64,000 nucleotides of DNA, taken from the NCBI RefSeq assembly GCF_902859585.1, contig NZ_CADIJM010000001.1:1-64000 (forward strand). The letters are read 5' to 3'. The DNA comes from Achromobacter animicus (lineage in GTDB: Bacteria; Pseudomonadota; Gammaproteobacteria; Burkholderiales; Burkholderiaceae_B). This document shows positions 34,213 through 44,556 of the stretch, piece by piece (position 1 is the stretch's first letter; each line of letters starts with the position of its first letter). A model generated the notes under the pieces. It was not told where the DNA came from and did no database searches. It was given only the letters and a program-made list of their open reading frames with translations. The translations under genes and the position numbers were made by a program.

Positions 34213-35511
34213 TCAATAACCCAGCTTGCGCGGCAGCCACAGCGCCAGTTCGGGAAACACCAGCACTGCGACCAGCACCATGAACATCGCGCCCAGCAGC
34301 CACACCACCCAGCGCACGGTCGATTCCATCGGCACGCGCGCGATGCGGCACGACACCATCAGGTTCACGGCCAGCGGCGGGGTGAACTGGCCCAGCGCCA
34401 CCTTCAAGGTCAAAATCACGCCAAACCACACCGGATCCCAGCCGTAGGCATTGGCGATCGGCATGAGCAGCGGCACAAAAATCAGAAAGATCGAGATGCC
34501 GTCCAGGAACATGCCCACGGTCATCAGCAGCAGGATCAGCAGCGCCAGCACGCCCCATTCGCCCAGGCCGGAATTGACGATGGCATGCGTGATCGGGTCG
34601 ATCACGCTCAGCGTCGACAGGGCCCACGCGAAGATCCCGGCCAGCGTCACCACCAGCATGATCACGGCGGACAGCTCGGCGGCTTCGCGCAGGATGGTGT
34701 AGAGGTCGCGGAACTTGATGGTGCGGTGGATGAAGCCGCCCACGAACAGGCCATAGAACACCGCGACGACGGCGGCCTCGGTCGGCGTGAACCAGCCCAT
34801 CCGCATGCCGCCCAGGATCAGCACGGGGGCCGCCAGCCCCCACGACGCTTCGCGCAGGCTCTTCCAGAACGGCGGGCGGGGCAGGTGCGCTTCCAGCGCG
34901 CCCATCTTGTACTTGCGGCTGAGCCACACGGCCGGAATGATCAGCGCAAAGCCGGCCAGGATGCCCGGAATCATGCCGGCGGCAAACAGCGCGGGCACCG
35001 ATGCGCCCGGCACCAGCACGGAATAGATGATGAAGGCCACGGATGGCGGGATCAGGATATCGGTGGCGGCGCCGGCGGCCACCACGGACGCCGAGAACGA
35101 CCCCGGATAGCCGGCGCGCGACATTGCGGTGATCATCACCGCGCCCACGGCCGCGGCGCAGGCCGGTCCCGAGCCCGAGATGCCGCCCAGAAACATGGCC
35201 ACCGCAATCGACACCAGCGGCAGCATGCCCGGACCGCGTCCGACGATGGCAATCGCAAAGTCCACCAGCCGCTTGGCCACGCCCGAGCGGTCGAAGATGG
35301 AACCCACCAGCACGAACATCGGAATCGCCAGCAGCGGGTACTTCGCCAGCCCGGCATAGAAGTTCTGCGGCACCGTCAGCAGGCCATACCACGGCGTATC
35401 CAGGTTGGTCAGCACGATCGCCACCGTGCCGCCAATGCCCAGCGCGACGCCAACCGGCACGCCGATGATCATCAGGACGATGAAGACGGTAAAGAGAATG
35501 GCGGCGATCAT
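34213..35511 (-). CDS. TRAP transporter large permease (DctM type)
   Basis: About 432 residues from ATG 35511, which overlaps the DctQ stop by four bases (ATGA). The usual long hydrophobic protein with GVPVGVALGIGG near the N-terminus, GGISGSGPACAAAVGAVMI, VVAAGAATDILIPPSVAFIIYS, and PPLAVNLMVSCRIA near the end. It forms the ion-coupled channel of the second TRAP system. The in-frame extension to 35613 lies within the DctQ gene and is rejected. Confidence 0.93.
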   Translation of the reverse strand: MIAAILFTVFIVLMIIGVPVGVALGIGGTVAIVLTNLDTPWYGLLTVPQNFYAGLAKYPLLAIPMFVLVGSIFDRSGVAKRLVDFAIAIVGRGPGMLPLVSIAVAMFLGGISGSGPACAAAVGAVMITAMSRAGYPGSFSASVVAAGAATDILIPPSVAFIIYSVLVPGASVPALFAAGMIPGILAGFALIIPAVWLSRKYKMGALEAHLPRPPFWKSLREASWGLAAPVLILGGMRMGWFTPTEAAVVAVFYGLFVGGFIHRTIKFRDLYTILREAAELSAVIMLVVTLAGIFAWALSTLSVIDPITHAIVNSGLGEWGVLALLILLLMTVGMFLDGISIFLIFVPLLMPIANAYGWDPVWFGVILTLKVALGQFTPPLAVNLMVSCRIARVPMESTVRWVVWLLGAMFMVLVAVLVFPELALWLPRKLGY

Positions 35512-36050
35512 CGCTGGGCTTCCTGGCCCGGCGCGCGCACGAGGCGGCGCAGCGTGCCGAGCGTGCGCAGCGAAATCGCGGCGGCCATGACCGGCAGCCA
35601 GATCGAATACCACCAGGTCGGCACGCCGATGGCCGGCGAGGTCTCCTCGTAGATGTATTCGTCATACACCAGCTTGACCGACAGCACGGTCAGCAGCACG
35701 AAGAATCCCAGCACGCAGCTGTTCGAGATCAGCGCCATGATGCGCTGGCGGCGCGGCGAGCCCGAGTCCGCCAGGATCTCGATGCGGATGTGATGATTGC
35801 GCACGAACGCCACGCTGCCGCCCGCCATCGTCAGCACGATCAGGAGGAACACGGAGATTTCTTCCGTCCAGGCGAACGACTGATCGGTGAAGTAGCGCAC
35901 CAGCACATTCAGGAAAGTGATGATGGCCAACGTCGCCAGCAGGATCACGGCCAGCCAGTCCTCGACGGCCAGCGGCACCTTCACGGCGGGATCTGCTTCT
36001 ACGGGGATGATCGGTTCTACGGGCTCGGCGGGGGCTTCGGGGCGGGACAT
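35508..36050 (-). CDS. TRAP transporter small permease (DctQ type)
   Basis: The 180-residue protein has four hydrophobic segments and the DctQ pattern ITFLNVLVRYFTDQSFAWTEEISVFLLIVLTMAGG followed by RNHHIRIEIL. It is the first gene of the leftward operon DctQ-DctM-DctP. The N-terminal 30 residues are proline- and glutamate-rich and cytoplasmic. Confidence 0.92.
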   Translation of the reverse strand: MSRPEAPAEPVEPIIPVEADPAVKVPLAVEDWLAVILLATLAIITFLNVLVRYFTDQSFAWTEEISVFLLIVLTMAGGSVAFVRNHHIRIEILADSGSPRRQRIMALISNSCVLGFFVLLTVLSVKLVYDEYIYEETSPAIGVPTWWYSIWLPVMAAAISLRTLGTLRRLVRAPGQEAQR

Positions 36051-36409
36051 TTGAGGCAGCGGCCAGCGGGCGCCGAAAGGCGCTTTTCTTGTTGGAAGGG
36101 TCGCTGCATCCTACCGTTGCGCTGCCGGGCCAGGTCTTCGTGTTTTCCCGCAATGCGGGGTCGAAGCAACATGCTGCGCCGCATCAACGTGGCGGGGCGG
36201 GAACGCCGCCGGGAGGGCAAAAGGGCCGCCTTCCGTCCCGTGGCGCCGGCGATATTGCTTTGCACCATGCCAGTGCGCGGCGTGCGGAATTCTTTTGTAA
36301 CAATGGCCAAATCGGACCGCTGGAACCCGCCGCGAACTTCGGCTCCGGGAAAACCCCTTAAACGGGTAAAATCCCTGCTTTGCACCCCTCTTTATACGGC
36401 GCCCGCATC
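36051..36409. other. Intergenic region before purL
   Basis: This 359-base stretch separates the divergent DctQ and purL genes. Open frames here lack any recognisable protein. It must hold both promoters; TAAAAT at about 36366-36371, shortly before the purL start, could be a -10 box, but no good -35 was seen. Confidence 0.4.
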
Positions 36410-39400
36410 GTGTCCCTAGTTCAGCATCTGCCTGGTTCCTCCGTCCTGTCCTCCTTTCGACGTGATCGCCTTCTGGCGCAATTGAAGGAAGCCGGCCTGC
36501 CGGTGGCCGACATATCCGCCCGCTACGAGCACTTCGTCAGCACCGACGCGGCCCTGACGGCCGAACAGCAGCAGCAACTGTCGCAACTGCTCGACTACGG
36601 CACGCCCGCCACGGGTGACGCGCCCGCCAAAAGCGTGTCCCTGCTGGTGATCCCGCGCCTCGGCACGATCTCCCCCTGGGCCAGCAAGGCCACCGACATC
36701 GCCCACAACTGCGGCCTGTCGTCGGTGCATCGCATTGAACGCGGCGTGCGCTATGTCATTACGCCCGAACGCGGCCTGCTCGGCGCCAAGTCGCTCGACG
36801 AAGCCATGCTGGCGCGCGCGGCCGACTGCCTGCACGACCGCATGACCGAAACCGTGGTGGACGCCAGCTTCGACGGCCAGGCGCTGTTCCAGCCGCTGGC
36901 CGGCAAGCCCATGCGCACGGTCGACGTCCAGACGCGCGGCGCCGATGCGCTGGTCGAAGCCAACACCACGCTGGGCCTGGCCCTGTCCGACGACGAGATC
37001 GAATACCTGGCCAAGTCCTTCACCGACCTGGGCCGCGATCCCACCGACGTCGAGCTGATGATGTTCGCGCAGGCCAACAGCGAACACTGCCGCCACAAGA
37101 TCTTCAACGCCGAATGGGTCATCGACGGCCAGTCGCAGCCCAACACGCTGTTCGGCATGATCCGCGCCACGCACAAGGCGCAGCCGCAAGGCACCGTCGT
37201 CGCGTACTCGGACAACGCCGCCATCATGGAAGGCGGCCCTGCGCAGCGCTTCCAGGCCGGCGTGCCGGGCCTGGCAGGCCAGGGCGCCGACAGCGCCAAG
37301 TACATCCGCCGCGACACCACCGTGCACACGCTCATGAAGGTGGAAACGCACAACCACCCGACCGCCATCGCCCCGTTCCCCGGTGCGTCCACCGGCAACG
37401 GCGGCGAAATCCGCGACGAAGGCGCCACCGGCCGCGGCTCCAAGCCCAAGGCGGGCCTCACGGGCTTCACCGTGTCGCACCTGCGCTTTGACGACGCACT
37501 GCAACCCTGGGAAGCCGACCACCACGGCCTGCCGGATCGCATCGCTTCGCCGCTGTCCATCATGATCGACGGCCCCATCGGCGGCGCCGCGTTCAACAAC
37601 GAATTCGGCCGTCCCAACCTGCTGGGCTACTTCCGCTCGTTCGAGCAGACCGCCGGCGGCACGCGCTGGGGCTATCACAAGCCCATCATGATCGCGGGCG
37701 GCCTGGGCAGCATCGACGCCGGCCTCACGCACAAGGATGTGATTCCCCCCGGCGCGCTGCTGATCCAATTGGGCGGCCCGGGTTTCCGCATCGGCATGGG
37801 CGGCGGCGCCGCCTCCAGCATCAGCATGGGCAGCAACTCGGCTGAACTGGACTTCGACTCCGTCCAGCGCGGCAACCCCGAAATCGAACGCCGCGCCCAA
37901 GAGGTCATCGACCGCTGCTGGCAGCAGGCCGAAAACAACCCCATCATCGCGATCCACGACGTGGGCGCGGGCGGCCTGTCCAACGCATTCCCCGAACTGG
38001 TCAACGACGCCGGCCGCGGCGCCATCTTCGACCTGAAGCGCGTGCCTCTCGAAGAATCGGGCCTGTCGCCCGCCGAAATCTGGAGCAACGAATCGCAGGA
38101 ACGCTACGTCCTGTCGATCCTCCCGCAAGACCTCGAACGCTTTGACGCCATCGCCCGCCGCGAACGCTGCCCGTACGCGGTGGTGGGCGTGGCCACCGAA
38201 GAGCGCCAGCTGCGCGTGGTGGACGGCGAAGGCCTGCCCGGCCTGGACACGATCCGCCCGCAAGGCGACGCCGAAGTGCGCCCCGTGGACGTGCCCATCG
38301 ACGTCATCCTGGGCAAGCCGCCGCGCATGACGCGCGACGTCACCCGCCTGCCCGGCGTGTCCGAGCCGCTGGACCTGGCCGGCATCGACCTGACCGAAGC
38401 CGCCTACCGCGTGCTGCGCCACCCCACCGTGGCCAACAAGTCCTTCCTCATCACCATCGGCGACCGCACCGTTGGCGGTCTGTCCAGCCGCGACCAGATG
38501 GTCGGTCCGTGGCAGGTGCCTGTCGCCGACTGCGCCGTCACGCTGGCCGACTACGAAGGCTTCCGCGGCGAAGCCATGTCGATGGGCGAACGCACCCCCA
38601 TCGCCATGCTGGACGCCCCGGCTTCGGGCCGCATGGCCGTGGCCGAAGCCCTGACCAACCTGGCGGCGGCCGACGTCGCGCGCCTTGAAGACATCAAGCT
38701 GTCGGCCAACTGGATGGCCGCCTGCGGCGTGGCCGGGCAAGACGCCGCGCTGTACGACACCGTGTCCGCCGTCAGCGAACTGTGCCAGGCCACGGGCCTG
38801 TCTATCCCGGTCGGCAAGGACTCCCTGTCCATGAAGACCTCCTGGGAACAGGACGGCGAGCAGCGCCAGGTCGTGGCGCCCGTGTCGCTGATCATCACGG
38901 CGTTCGCACCCGTTGCTGATGTCCGCGCCAGCCTGACCCCGCAACTGCGCACCGACGCCGGCGACAGCGTCCTGATCCTGATCGACTTGGGCCGCGGCCG
39001 TCACCGCATGGGCGGCTCGATCCTGGCGCAGACCTACAACCAGGTCGGCCAGACCGTGCCGGACATCGACGCGCCGCAAGACCTGCGCGCCTTCTTCGTC
39101 ACCATCCGCACGCTGGCCGAAGCCGGCACCATCCTGTCCTATCACGACCGTTCCGATGGCGGCCTGTTCGCCACGCTGGTCGAAATGGCCTTCGCTGGCC
39201 GTACCGGCATCTCGGTCAATCTGGACATGCTGACCTTCGATCCGCAGTCGGCCGATTGGGGCGACTACAAGATCCGTCCGGAACAGGTCGCCGTGCAGCG
39301 CGACGAACTGACGCTGAAGGCCCTGTTCTCGGAAGAAGCGGGCGCCGTCATCCAGGTGCCGGCCTCGCAGCGCGACGCCGTCATGCAGGTCCTGCGCGGC

Positions 39401-40459
39401 GCCGGCCTGTCGGCCCACTCGCACGTCATCGGCGGCCTGAACGGCGCCGACGAAGTCGAGTTCTACCGCGACGGCCGCAAGGTCTGGGGCCAGCCGCGCG
39501 CCGATCTGGGCCGCGCGTGGTCCGAAGTCTCGCACCGCATCATGGCGCGCCGCGACAACCCCGCGTGCGCCCAGGCTGAACTGGACGTCTGGAACGACAC
39601 CAAGGATCCGGGCATGAGCCCGACCGTGGCCTTCGACCCGCAAGAGGACGTGGCCGCGCCGTTCATCAATACCGGCAAGCGTCCGCGCGTGGCCATCCTG
39701 CGCGAGCAGGGTTGCAACAGCCAGGTCGAAATGGCCTGGGCCTTCGATACCTCGGGCTTCGAGGCCATCGACGTCCACATGACCGACCTCCTGTCCGGTC
39801 GCCTGGACCTTGCCCAGATGCAGGGCCTGGTCGCCGTCGGCGGCTTCAGCTACGGCGACGTGCTGGGCGCCGGCGACGGCTGGGCGCGCACCATCCGCTT
39901 CAATAGCAAGCTGTCGGATCAATTCGCCGCGTACTTCGCGCGTCCCGATACCTTTGCGCTGGGCGTGTGCAACGGCTGCCAGATGATGGCCGCGCTGGCG
40001 CCCATGATCCCGGGCGCCGAGCACTGGCCGCGCTTCACGCGCAACCAGTCCGAAAAGTACGAAGCCCGTCTGTCGATGGTGGAAATCGCCAAGTCGCCGT
40101 CCATCTTCTTTGCCGGCATGGAAGGCGCCCGCGTGCCGGTCGCCGTGGCCCACGGTGAAGGCTTTGCCGACTTCTCGCAGCAGGGCGACGCCAGCCGCGT
40201 GCTGGCCGGCGCGCGCTTCATCGACAACTATGGCCAAGCCACCGAAGCCTATCCGTTCAACCCGAACGGCAGCCCGGGCGGCCTGACCTCGGTCACCACG
40301 GCCGACGGCCGCTTCACGGTGATGATGCCGCACCCGGAACGCGTGACCCGCAACGTCATGATGTCGTGGGCGCCCGAGAAGTGGGGCAATGCGGACTCGG
40401 GCGGTGCGTTCAGCCCGTGGATGCGCATCTTCCGCAACGCGCGCGCTTGGCTGAAGTAG
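36410..40459 (+). CDS. purL: Phosphoribosylformylglycinamidine synthase
   Basis: About 1349 residues, the large single-chain form found in Gram-negative bacteria. It converts FGAR, glutamine and ATP to FGAM in purine synthesis. Visible parts: N-terminal PurS-like region, FGAM synthase domains with [48 protein letters not shown] and the [15 protein letters not shown] motif, and a C-terminal class I glutaminase with cysteine in [10 protein letters not shown] and the His-Glu pair in MPHPERV. GTG 36410 ([10 protein letters not shown]) is chosen because the homologous N-terminus begins there; an ATG at 36380 is also in frame. Confidence 0.95.
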   Translation: MSLVQHLPGSSVLSSFRRDRLLAQLKEAGLPVADISARYEHFVSTDAALTAEQQQQLSQLLDYGTPATGDAPAKSVSLLVIPRLGTISPWASKATDIAHNCGLSSVHRIERGVRYVITPERGLLGAKSLDEAMLARAADCLHDRMTETVVDASFDGQALFQPLAGKPMRTVDVQTRGADALVEANTTLGLALSDDEIEYLAKSFTDLGRDPTDVELMMFAQANSEHCRHKIFNAEWVIDGQSQPNTLFGMIRATHKAQPQGTVVAYSDNAAIMEGGPAQRFQAGVPGLAGQGADSAKYIRRDTTVHTLMKVETHNHPTAIAPFPGASTGNGGEIRDEGATGRGSKPKAGLTGFTVSHLRFDDALQPWEADHHGLPDRIASPLSIMIDGPIGGAAFNNEFGRPNLLGYFRSFEQTAGGTRWGYHKPIMIAGGLGSIDAGLTHKDVIPPGALLIQLGGPGFRIGMGGGAASSISMGSNSAELDFDSVQRGNPEIERRAQEVIDRCWQQAENNPIIAIHDVGAGGLSNAFPELVNDAGRGAIFDLKRVPLEESGLSPAEIWSNESQERYVLSILPQDLERFDAIARRERCPYAVVGVATEERQLRVVDGEGLPGLDTIRPQGDAEVRPVDVPIDVILGKPPRMTRDVTRLPGVSEPLDLAGIDLTEAAYRVLRHPTVANKSFLITIGDRTVGGLSSRDQMVGPWQVPVADCAVTLADYEGFRGEAMSMGERTPIAMLDAPASGRMAVAEALTNLAAADVARLEDIKLSANWMAACGVAGQDAALYDTVSAVSELCQATGLSIPVGKDSLSMKTSWEQDGEQRQVVAPVSLIITAFAPVADVRASLTPQLRTDAGDSVLILIDLGRGRHRMGGSILAQTYNQVGQTVPDIDAPQDLRAFFVTIRTLAEAGTILSYHDRSDGGLFATLVEMAFAGRTGISVNLDMLTFDPQSADWGDYKIRPEQVAVQRDELTLKALFSEEAGAVIQVPASQRDAVMQVLRGAGLSAHSHVIGGLNGADEVEFYRDGRKVWGQPRADLGRAWSEVSHRIMARRDNPACAQAELDVWNDTKDPGMSPTVAFDPQEDVAAPFINTGKRPRVAILREQGCNSQVEMAWAFDTSGFEAIDVHMTDLLSGRLDLAQMQGLVAVGGFSYGDVLGAGDGWARTIRFNSKLSDQFAAYFARPDTFALGVCNGCQMMAALAPMIPGAEHWPRFTRNQSEKYEARLSMVEIAKSPSIFFAGMEGARVPVAVAHGEGFADFSQQGDASRVLAGARFIDNYGQATEAYPFNPNGSPGGLTSVTTADGRFTVMMPHPERVTRNVMMSWAPEKWGNADSGGAFSPWMRIFRNARAWLK

Positions 40460-40493
40460 GCGTTTCGGGCTAAGCCCCGAACCCCTGGCCACC

Positions 40494-40524
40494 AAAACCG
40501 CCGCGGCTCGTCCGCGGCGGTTTT
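40494..40524 (+). terminator. Terminator of purL
   Basis: AAAACCGCCGCGG and CCGCGGCGGTTTT form a 13-base stem around a CTCGT loop, 35 bases after the purL stop. The A/T ends make it effective in both directions. Confidence 0.85.
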
Positions 40525-40643
40525 GCGTTGACGGCCTTGCCGCGGCGGCGATGATTCCGCCGCCGAAGGGGGGAGCGCTGGCGGCAGGCGCACAAGCTGT
40601 CCGCCCCGCGGTCCGCTCAACGCATGTAACCCGGTGAAATATT

Positions 40644-40670
40644 TAACTTTTCATTGCATTGCGCCGTTAA
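40644..40670 (+). promoter_or_regulatory. Sigma-28 (FliA) type promoter
   Basis: TAACTTTT, then 11 bases, then GCCGTTAA: this is close to the flagellar sigma-28 consensus TAAAGTTT-N11-GCCGATAA with the exact spacing. It lies 36 bases before the chemoreceptor start, with GGGGAAAG-like sequence following. It would tie this receptor to the flagellar/chemotaxis regulon. Confidence 0.75.
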
Positions 40671-40706
40671 GGGGAAAGCGTTACGCAACCCCCGGAGTGG
40701 CTTTCA

Positions 40707-42338
40707 ATGTTCAAGAATTTAAGTATCCGCGCAATCCTGACGACCGCCTTGGCCGTCTTCTTTGCACTCTTTCTGGTGACCGGCATCGCGGTCTACCAGC
40801 AACTGACCTCCAACCGCACCTCGATCGAGGTGATGCTGGACACCAACCTGGTCCGCGCCAATTCGCTGGACGACGCGGCGTCGGACCTGCTGCGCGCCCG
40901 CGTGGTGCTGCTGGCGGCGCATAGCGCGCTGCTCGAAGGCAAGAGCCTGGACACCACGGCCAGCAACATGCAGCGCATGGACAGCTACGTCACCAAGGCC
41001 ACCGGTCAGATCGAAGCCGCGCGCAAGCTGCCGGAAACGTCGCCGCAGGGCAAGCCTCTGTTCGAGGCGGCGCTGGCCGCCTACGACGTCTACGTGCGCG
41101 AGGCCATCGGCCCGATGATCGCCGCCATTCGCGCCGGCGACGCCAAGGAGGCCGGCCGCATCAATCAGGAAAAGGTTAGCCCGCTGGGCACCAAGTTCAC
41201 CCAGGCCAACCAGCAATACGTCGACTTCGCCGACGAAGTCGGCCAGCGCGTGGCGCGCGATTCCGCCGCGCGCATCAATACCGCGATCGTCTTCCTGATC
41301 TGTCTGCTGGTCGTGGTGGCCGCACTGGTCGTGGGCCTGTATGTGGTCTTCGGCCGCGCCGTCTTCCGTCCGTTGCATGAAGCCGGGCGCCTGTTCGACC
41401 GCATCGCCAGCGGCGACCTGACCAACCGCATCGAGCAGCGCGGCAACAATGAGATCGGCGTCCTGTACGGCGCCGTCAAGCGCATGCAGGACAGCCTGGC
41501 GCGCACGGTGTCGGCCGTCCGTCTGGGCGTTGAAGAGATCCACACCGGCTCGCGCGAAATCGCCGCGGGCAACATCGACCTGTCCTCGCGCACCGAGCAG
41601 CAGGCTGCCTCGCTGGAAGAAACCGCCGCCAGCATGGACGAACTGTCCTCCACCGTGAAGAACAATGCCGACAGCTCGCGCAGCGCGGCGCAACTGGCGA
41701 TGGCGGCATCCGAAGTCGCCACGCGCGGCGGCCAGGCGGTCGGCGACGTGGTCGGCACGATGCGCGGCATTGCCGACAGCTCGCATCGCATCTCCGACAT
41801 CGTCGGCGTGATCGACGGCATTGCCTTCCAGACCAACATCCTGGCGCTGAACGCCGCGGTCGAAGCCGCGCGCGCGGGCGAGCAGGGCAAGGGTTTCGCC
41901 GTGGTGGCCAGCGAAGTGCGTGCGCTGGCGCAGCGCAGCGCAGCCGCCGCCAAGGAGATCAAGGGCCTGATCGACGACTCCGTGCAGAAGGTCTCGGTGG
42001 GTTCAGACCAGGTGGAGGCCGCCGGCGCCACCATGCAGGAGATCGTGACGTCGGTGCGCCGCGTGGCGGACATCATCAACGAGATCTCCAGCGCGTCCGA
42101 GGAGCAGTCGCAGGGCATCGAGCAGGTGAACCAGGCCGTGTCGCAGATGGACAGCGTGACGCAGCAGAACGCGGCGCTGGTCGAAGAGGCCGCGGCCTCG
42201 GCGGCATCGCTGGAAACGCAGGCCCAGCGCCTGCGCGACGCGGTTGCGGTGTTCAAACTGCAATCCGGCCGGGTGATCGACGCTGAAGCTCCCGCGCTGG
42301 ACAACCGCGGCGCTGAACCGGCCCTCATCGGCGCCTGA
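40707..42338 (+). CDS. Methyl-accepting chemotaxis protein
   Basis: A 543-residue transmembrane chemoreceptor. One membrane helix at about 10-30, a four-helix-bundle (Tar-like) periplasmic ligand domain at about 35-190, a second helix at about 193-213, a HAMP domain at about 214-266 and the signalling domain beyond, with the hairpin tip [39 protein letters not shown]. The C-terminus ([10 protein letters not shown]) lacks a NWETF-type tether for CheR/CheB. A sigma-28 type promoter precedes it. The ligand is unknown. Confidence 0.94.
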   Translation: MFKNLSIRAILTTALAVFFALFLVTGIAVYQQLTSNRTSIEVMLDTNLVRANSLDDAASDLLRARVVLLAAHSALLEGKSLDTTASNMQRMDSYVTKATGQIEAARKLPETSPQGKPLFEAALAAYDVYVREAIGPMIAAIRAGDAKEAGRINQEKVSPLGTKFTQANQQYVDFADEVGQRVARDSAARINTAIVFLICLLVVVAALVVGLYVVFGRAVFRPLHEAGRLFDRIASGDLTNRIEQRGNNEIGVLYGAVKRMQDSLARTVSAVRLGVEEIHTGSREIAAGNIDLSSRTEQQAASLEETAASMDELSSTVKNNADSSRSAAQLAMAASEVATRGGQAVGDVVGTMRGIADSSHRISDIVGVIDGIAFQTNILALNAAVEAARAGEQGKGFAVVASEVRALAQRSAAAAKEIKGLIDDSVQKVSVGSDQVEAAGATMQEIVTSVRRVADIINEISSASEEQSQGIEQVNQAVSQMDSVTQQNAALVEEAAASAASLETQAQRLRDAVAVFKLQSGRVIDAEAPALDNRGAEPALIGA

Positions 42339-42365
42339 TTCCGCCCGCCAAAGTTACGCGCCAAT

Positions 42366-42391
42366 AAAAAGCCGGCCCCGAAGGCCGGCTT
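42366..42391 (-). terminator. Terminator for the leftward Bug operon
   Basis: Read leftward, AGCCGGCC and GGCCGGCT pair and TTTTTATT follows. It lies past the end of the leftward gene at 42441 and just after the MCP stop. The T-run is on the minus strand, so it fits the leftward transcript better. Confidence 0.65.
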
Positions 42392-42404
42392 GCATGTACC
42401 ACGC

Positions 42405-42437
42405 AAGGCCCCGACGCATGACGCGCCGGGGCCTTTT
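42405..42437 (+). terminator. Terminator for the MCP gene
   Basis: AAGGCCCCG and CGGGGCCTT pair, followed by TTGC, reading rightward. It follows the leftward-reading hairpin at 42366-42391, so each transcript crosses the other's hairpin before ending. Confidence 0.6.
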
Positions 42438-42440
42438 GCA

Positions 42441-43436
42441 TTACTGGTCGAGCTGGATCTTGGCGTCGTTGGCGACGTTCTTCCACTTCTTCACGTCGCT
42501 GGCGATCACTTGCTGGAAGGCGTCCGACGAACCGGCCACCACGGTGCCGCCCAGGCTGGCCATCTTGGCCTTCACTTCCGGCGTGTTCAGCGCCTTGACC
42601 GAGGCGTCGTGCAGCTTGGTCTTCACGGCTTCCGGCAGGTTCTTCGGGGCCAGCAGGCCGTTCCACGCGTTGGCTTCATAGCGCGTCAGGCCGGCTTCCT
42701 TGAAGGTCGGCGTGTCGGGCAGTTCCGGCGAACGCACGTCGGCGGCGATGGCGATCGGGCGGATCTGGCCGCTCTTGATGTAGGGCAGCGAGGCCGGCAC
42801 CGGTTCCCAGATCATCGACACCTGGCCGCTGATCACGTCGGTGAAAGCGGGGCCCGCGCCGCGGTAGGCGATGTGCATCAGGTGCGAACCCGTCATCGAC
42901 TTCATCAGTTCCATGGCCAGGTTGCCCAGGCCGCCCGCGCCGGACGACGCGTACGTGTACTTGTCCGGATTGGCCTTCGACTGCGCGATCAGCGCGTTCA
43001 GGTCGGCGGCGGGGAAGTCCTTGGTGACGCTCAGCACGCCGGGCACGGTGACCAGTTGCGTGATGGCCGTGAAGTCCTGCGACGCATCGTACGTCAGGTT
43101 CTTGTAGACGGCGGGGTTCGTGCCGTGGGTGCTGGAGGAGGCCAGCAGGATGGTGTAGCCGTCGGGTGCGGCGTCGGCGACGTAGCGCGTGCCGATCGAA
43201 CCGCCTGCGCCGGCCTTGTTCTCGACCACCACCGTGACGCCGAGCTCGGTGCCCAGTTGCGCGGCGAAGACGCGGCCGATGATGTCGGCGGTGCCGCCCG
43301 GGGCGAACGGCACGATCATGCGGATGGGCTTGCTCGGGTAGTCGGACTGCTGGGCCGAAGCGCCGGCCGCCAGCGTGGCGCCGGTCAGGAGCGCCAGGGC
43401 GATGGTGGTTTTCTTCAGGGTCATCTGTATCTCCAC
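42441..43436 (-). CDS. Bug/TctC-family tricarboxylate-type solute-binding protein
   Basis: A 331-residue periplasmic receptor with signal peptide (KTTIALALLTGATLAAGASAQ) and the Bug core: YPSKPIRMIVPFAPGGTADIIGR, VVVENKAGAGGSIGT, MHIAYRGAGPAFTDVISGQV. Such proteins bind small carboxylates; most in Bordetella and Achromobacter have no TctAB membrane partners nearby, as here. It follows a hydrolase gene by seven bases in the same operon, so its ligand may be linked to the hydrolase substrate or product. Confidence 0.94.
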   Translation of the reverse strand: MEIQMTLKKTTIALALLTGATLAAGASAQQSDYPSKPIRMIVPFAPGGTADIIGRVFAAQLGTELGVTVVVENKAGAGGSIGTRYVADAAPDGYTILLASSSTHGTNPAVYKNLTYDASQDFTAITQLVTVPGVLSVTKDFPAADLNALIAQSKANPDKYTYASSGAGGLGNLAMELMKSMTGSHLMHIAYRGAGPAFTDVISGQVSMIWEPVPASLPYIKSGQIRPIAIAADVRSPELPDTPTFKEAGLTRYEANAWNGLLAPKNLPEAVKTKLHDASVKALNTPEVKAKMASLGGTVVAGSSDAFQQVIASDVKKWKNVANDAKIQLDQ

Positions 43437-43443
43437 GAGAAGG

Positions 43444-44400
43444 TTAGTCGAGGCTGCGATCGAGCCAATCGACGATCAATCCGGCAATGTGGTCGCTGTT
43501 GCGATCCAGCATGCAGAAGTGCGAGTTGCCGGCGATGCCGGCAGCGGGCAGGTCCAGCACGTCGGCGCGTTGTCCGGCCGCGCGCAGGGCGTTCCAATAG
43601 GCGTCCGTCTGGGCGCGATAGCGCTGCCAGGTGTCGTCCGCGGTGAAGTGATCGCCCCAGACCAGCAATTGCGGGGGCAACTGACAGGAGGCCTGGGCCG
43701 GGGTGCCGGTGGGTTCGACGGCCACGACGGCGCGCACGGTCGCGGCATATTCCTGCGCTAGCTGCGTGACAAAGCCGCCGCCCTGGCTGTGGCCGACCAG
43801 GATGCAAGGACCCACGAAGTCGAGCAGCGCGCGATAGGCGTCCAGCGCCATGTCGCCGTGCGTCAGCCAGCGCGGGACGAACTGTTTGGAAAAGGTGTCG
43901 AACGCCTCGACGGGAAACTGCTGTCCCGGATACGCCTGGCGCGGTTCGCCGGCCGGCGCATAGCCCGAGGCCGGGCCGATGCGGAACAGCCGCCACGCTT
44001 CTTCCTTGGATCGGAAGATGGGGGCCGAGTCGTAGACCTCGGGAAACATCGCCCACGAGGCGCGGCCGCGTTCCGGCGCGTCGGACACGAAGACGTCGTA
44101 GCCGGCCTGCAGCAGGCGCCACAACCAGCCGTCGCGGCCATCCGGCGTGCTTTCCCATTGCGCGCCGGTCATGCCGCCGCCATGCCATAGCAGGACGGGG
44201 TAAGGCCGCGTCGGCTCGGCGAGGCGGTACTCCTGGACATACAACTGGCCGACGCTGTAGCCGCCGTTCATGTCGATGAGCCGGGGCGACGCATTGCCGA
44301 CCACCTTTTGCTGCTGCATCGGCAGTCCGCCGGCCACGACTTCGACGCCGCCCAGGTAATGGCTGCGGATGGACTTGAGCTGGACAGGGATGTCGGACAT
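43444..44400 (-). CDS. Alpha/beta hydrolase (esterase-like)
   Basis: About 318 residues from ATG 44400; the frame is open further upstream but that part overlaps the divergent LysR gene. The fold has LLWHGGGMTGAQWESTPDG at the oxyanion region, nucleophile serine in ILVGHSQGGGFVTQLA, a likely acid in LLVWGDHFTADD and histidine in GNSHFCMLDRNSDH. Seven bases separate it from the Bug receptor gene downstream. The LysR gene at 44557 is divergent and probably regulates the pair. The substrate is unknown. Confidence 0.88.
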   Translation of the reverse strand: MSDIPVQLKSIRSHYLGGVEVVAGGLPMQQQKVVGNASPRLIDMNGGYSVGQLYVQEYRLAEPTRPYPVLLWHGGGMTGAQWESTPDGRDGWLWRLLQAGYDVFVSDAPERGRASWAMFPEVYDSAPIFRSKEEAWRLFRIGPASGYAPAGEPRQAYPGQQFPVEAFDTFSKQFVPRWLTHGDMALDAYRALLDFVGPCILVGHSQGGGFVTQLAQEYAATVRAVVAVEPTGTPAQASCQLPPQLLVWGDHFTADDTWQRYRAQTDAYWNALRAAGQRADVLDLPAAGIAGNSHFCMLDRNSDHIAGLIVDWLDRSLD

Positions 44401-44556
44401 AGGGTTTTCCAGGAGTGGATGCGGGGATATTAGTTGCAAGGTGTTTCTGTCTTGTGCAAAATGCGCACTCGTTGTGCCGAACAGGCACAGCCGATGAGCC
44501 GCTGGCCAACACGCATCCAGCCCCGGACAGACATGGGGCGGGGCAGGAGAAGACGC

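Noticed and set aside
36416-40495. A 1359-residue open frame antisense to purL
   Set aside because: It mirrors the purL codons on the other strand, shows no family motif and only exists because GC-rich codons leave few stops.
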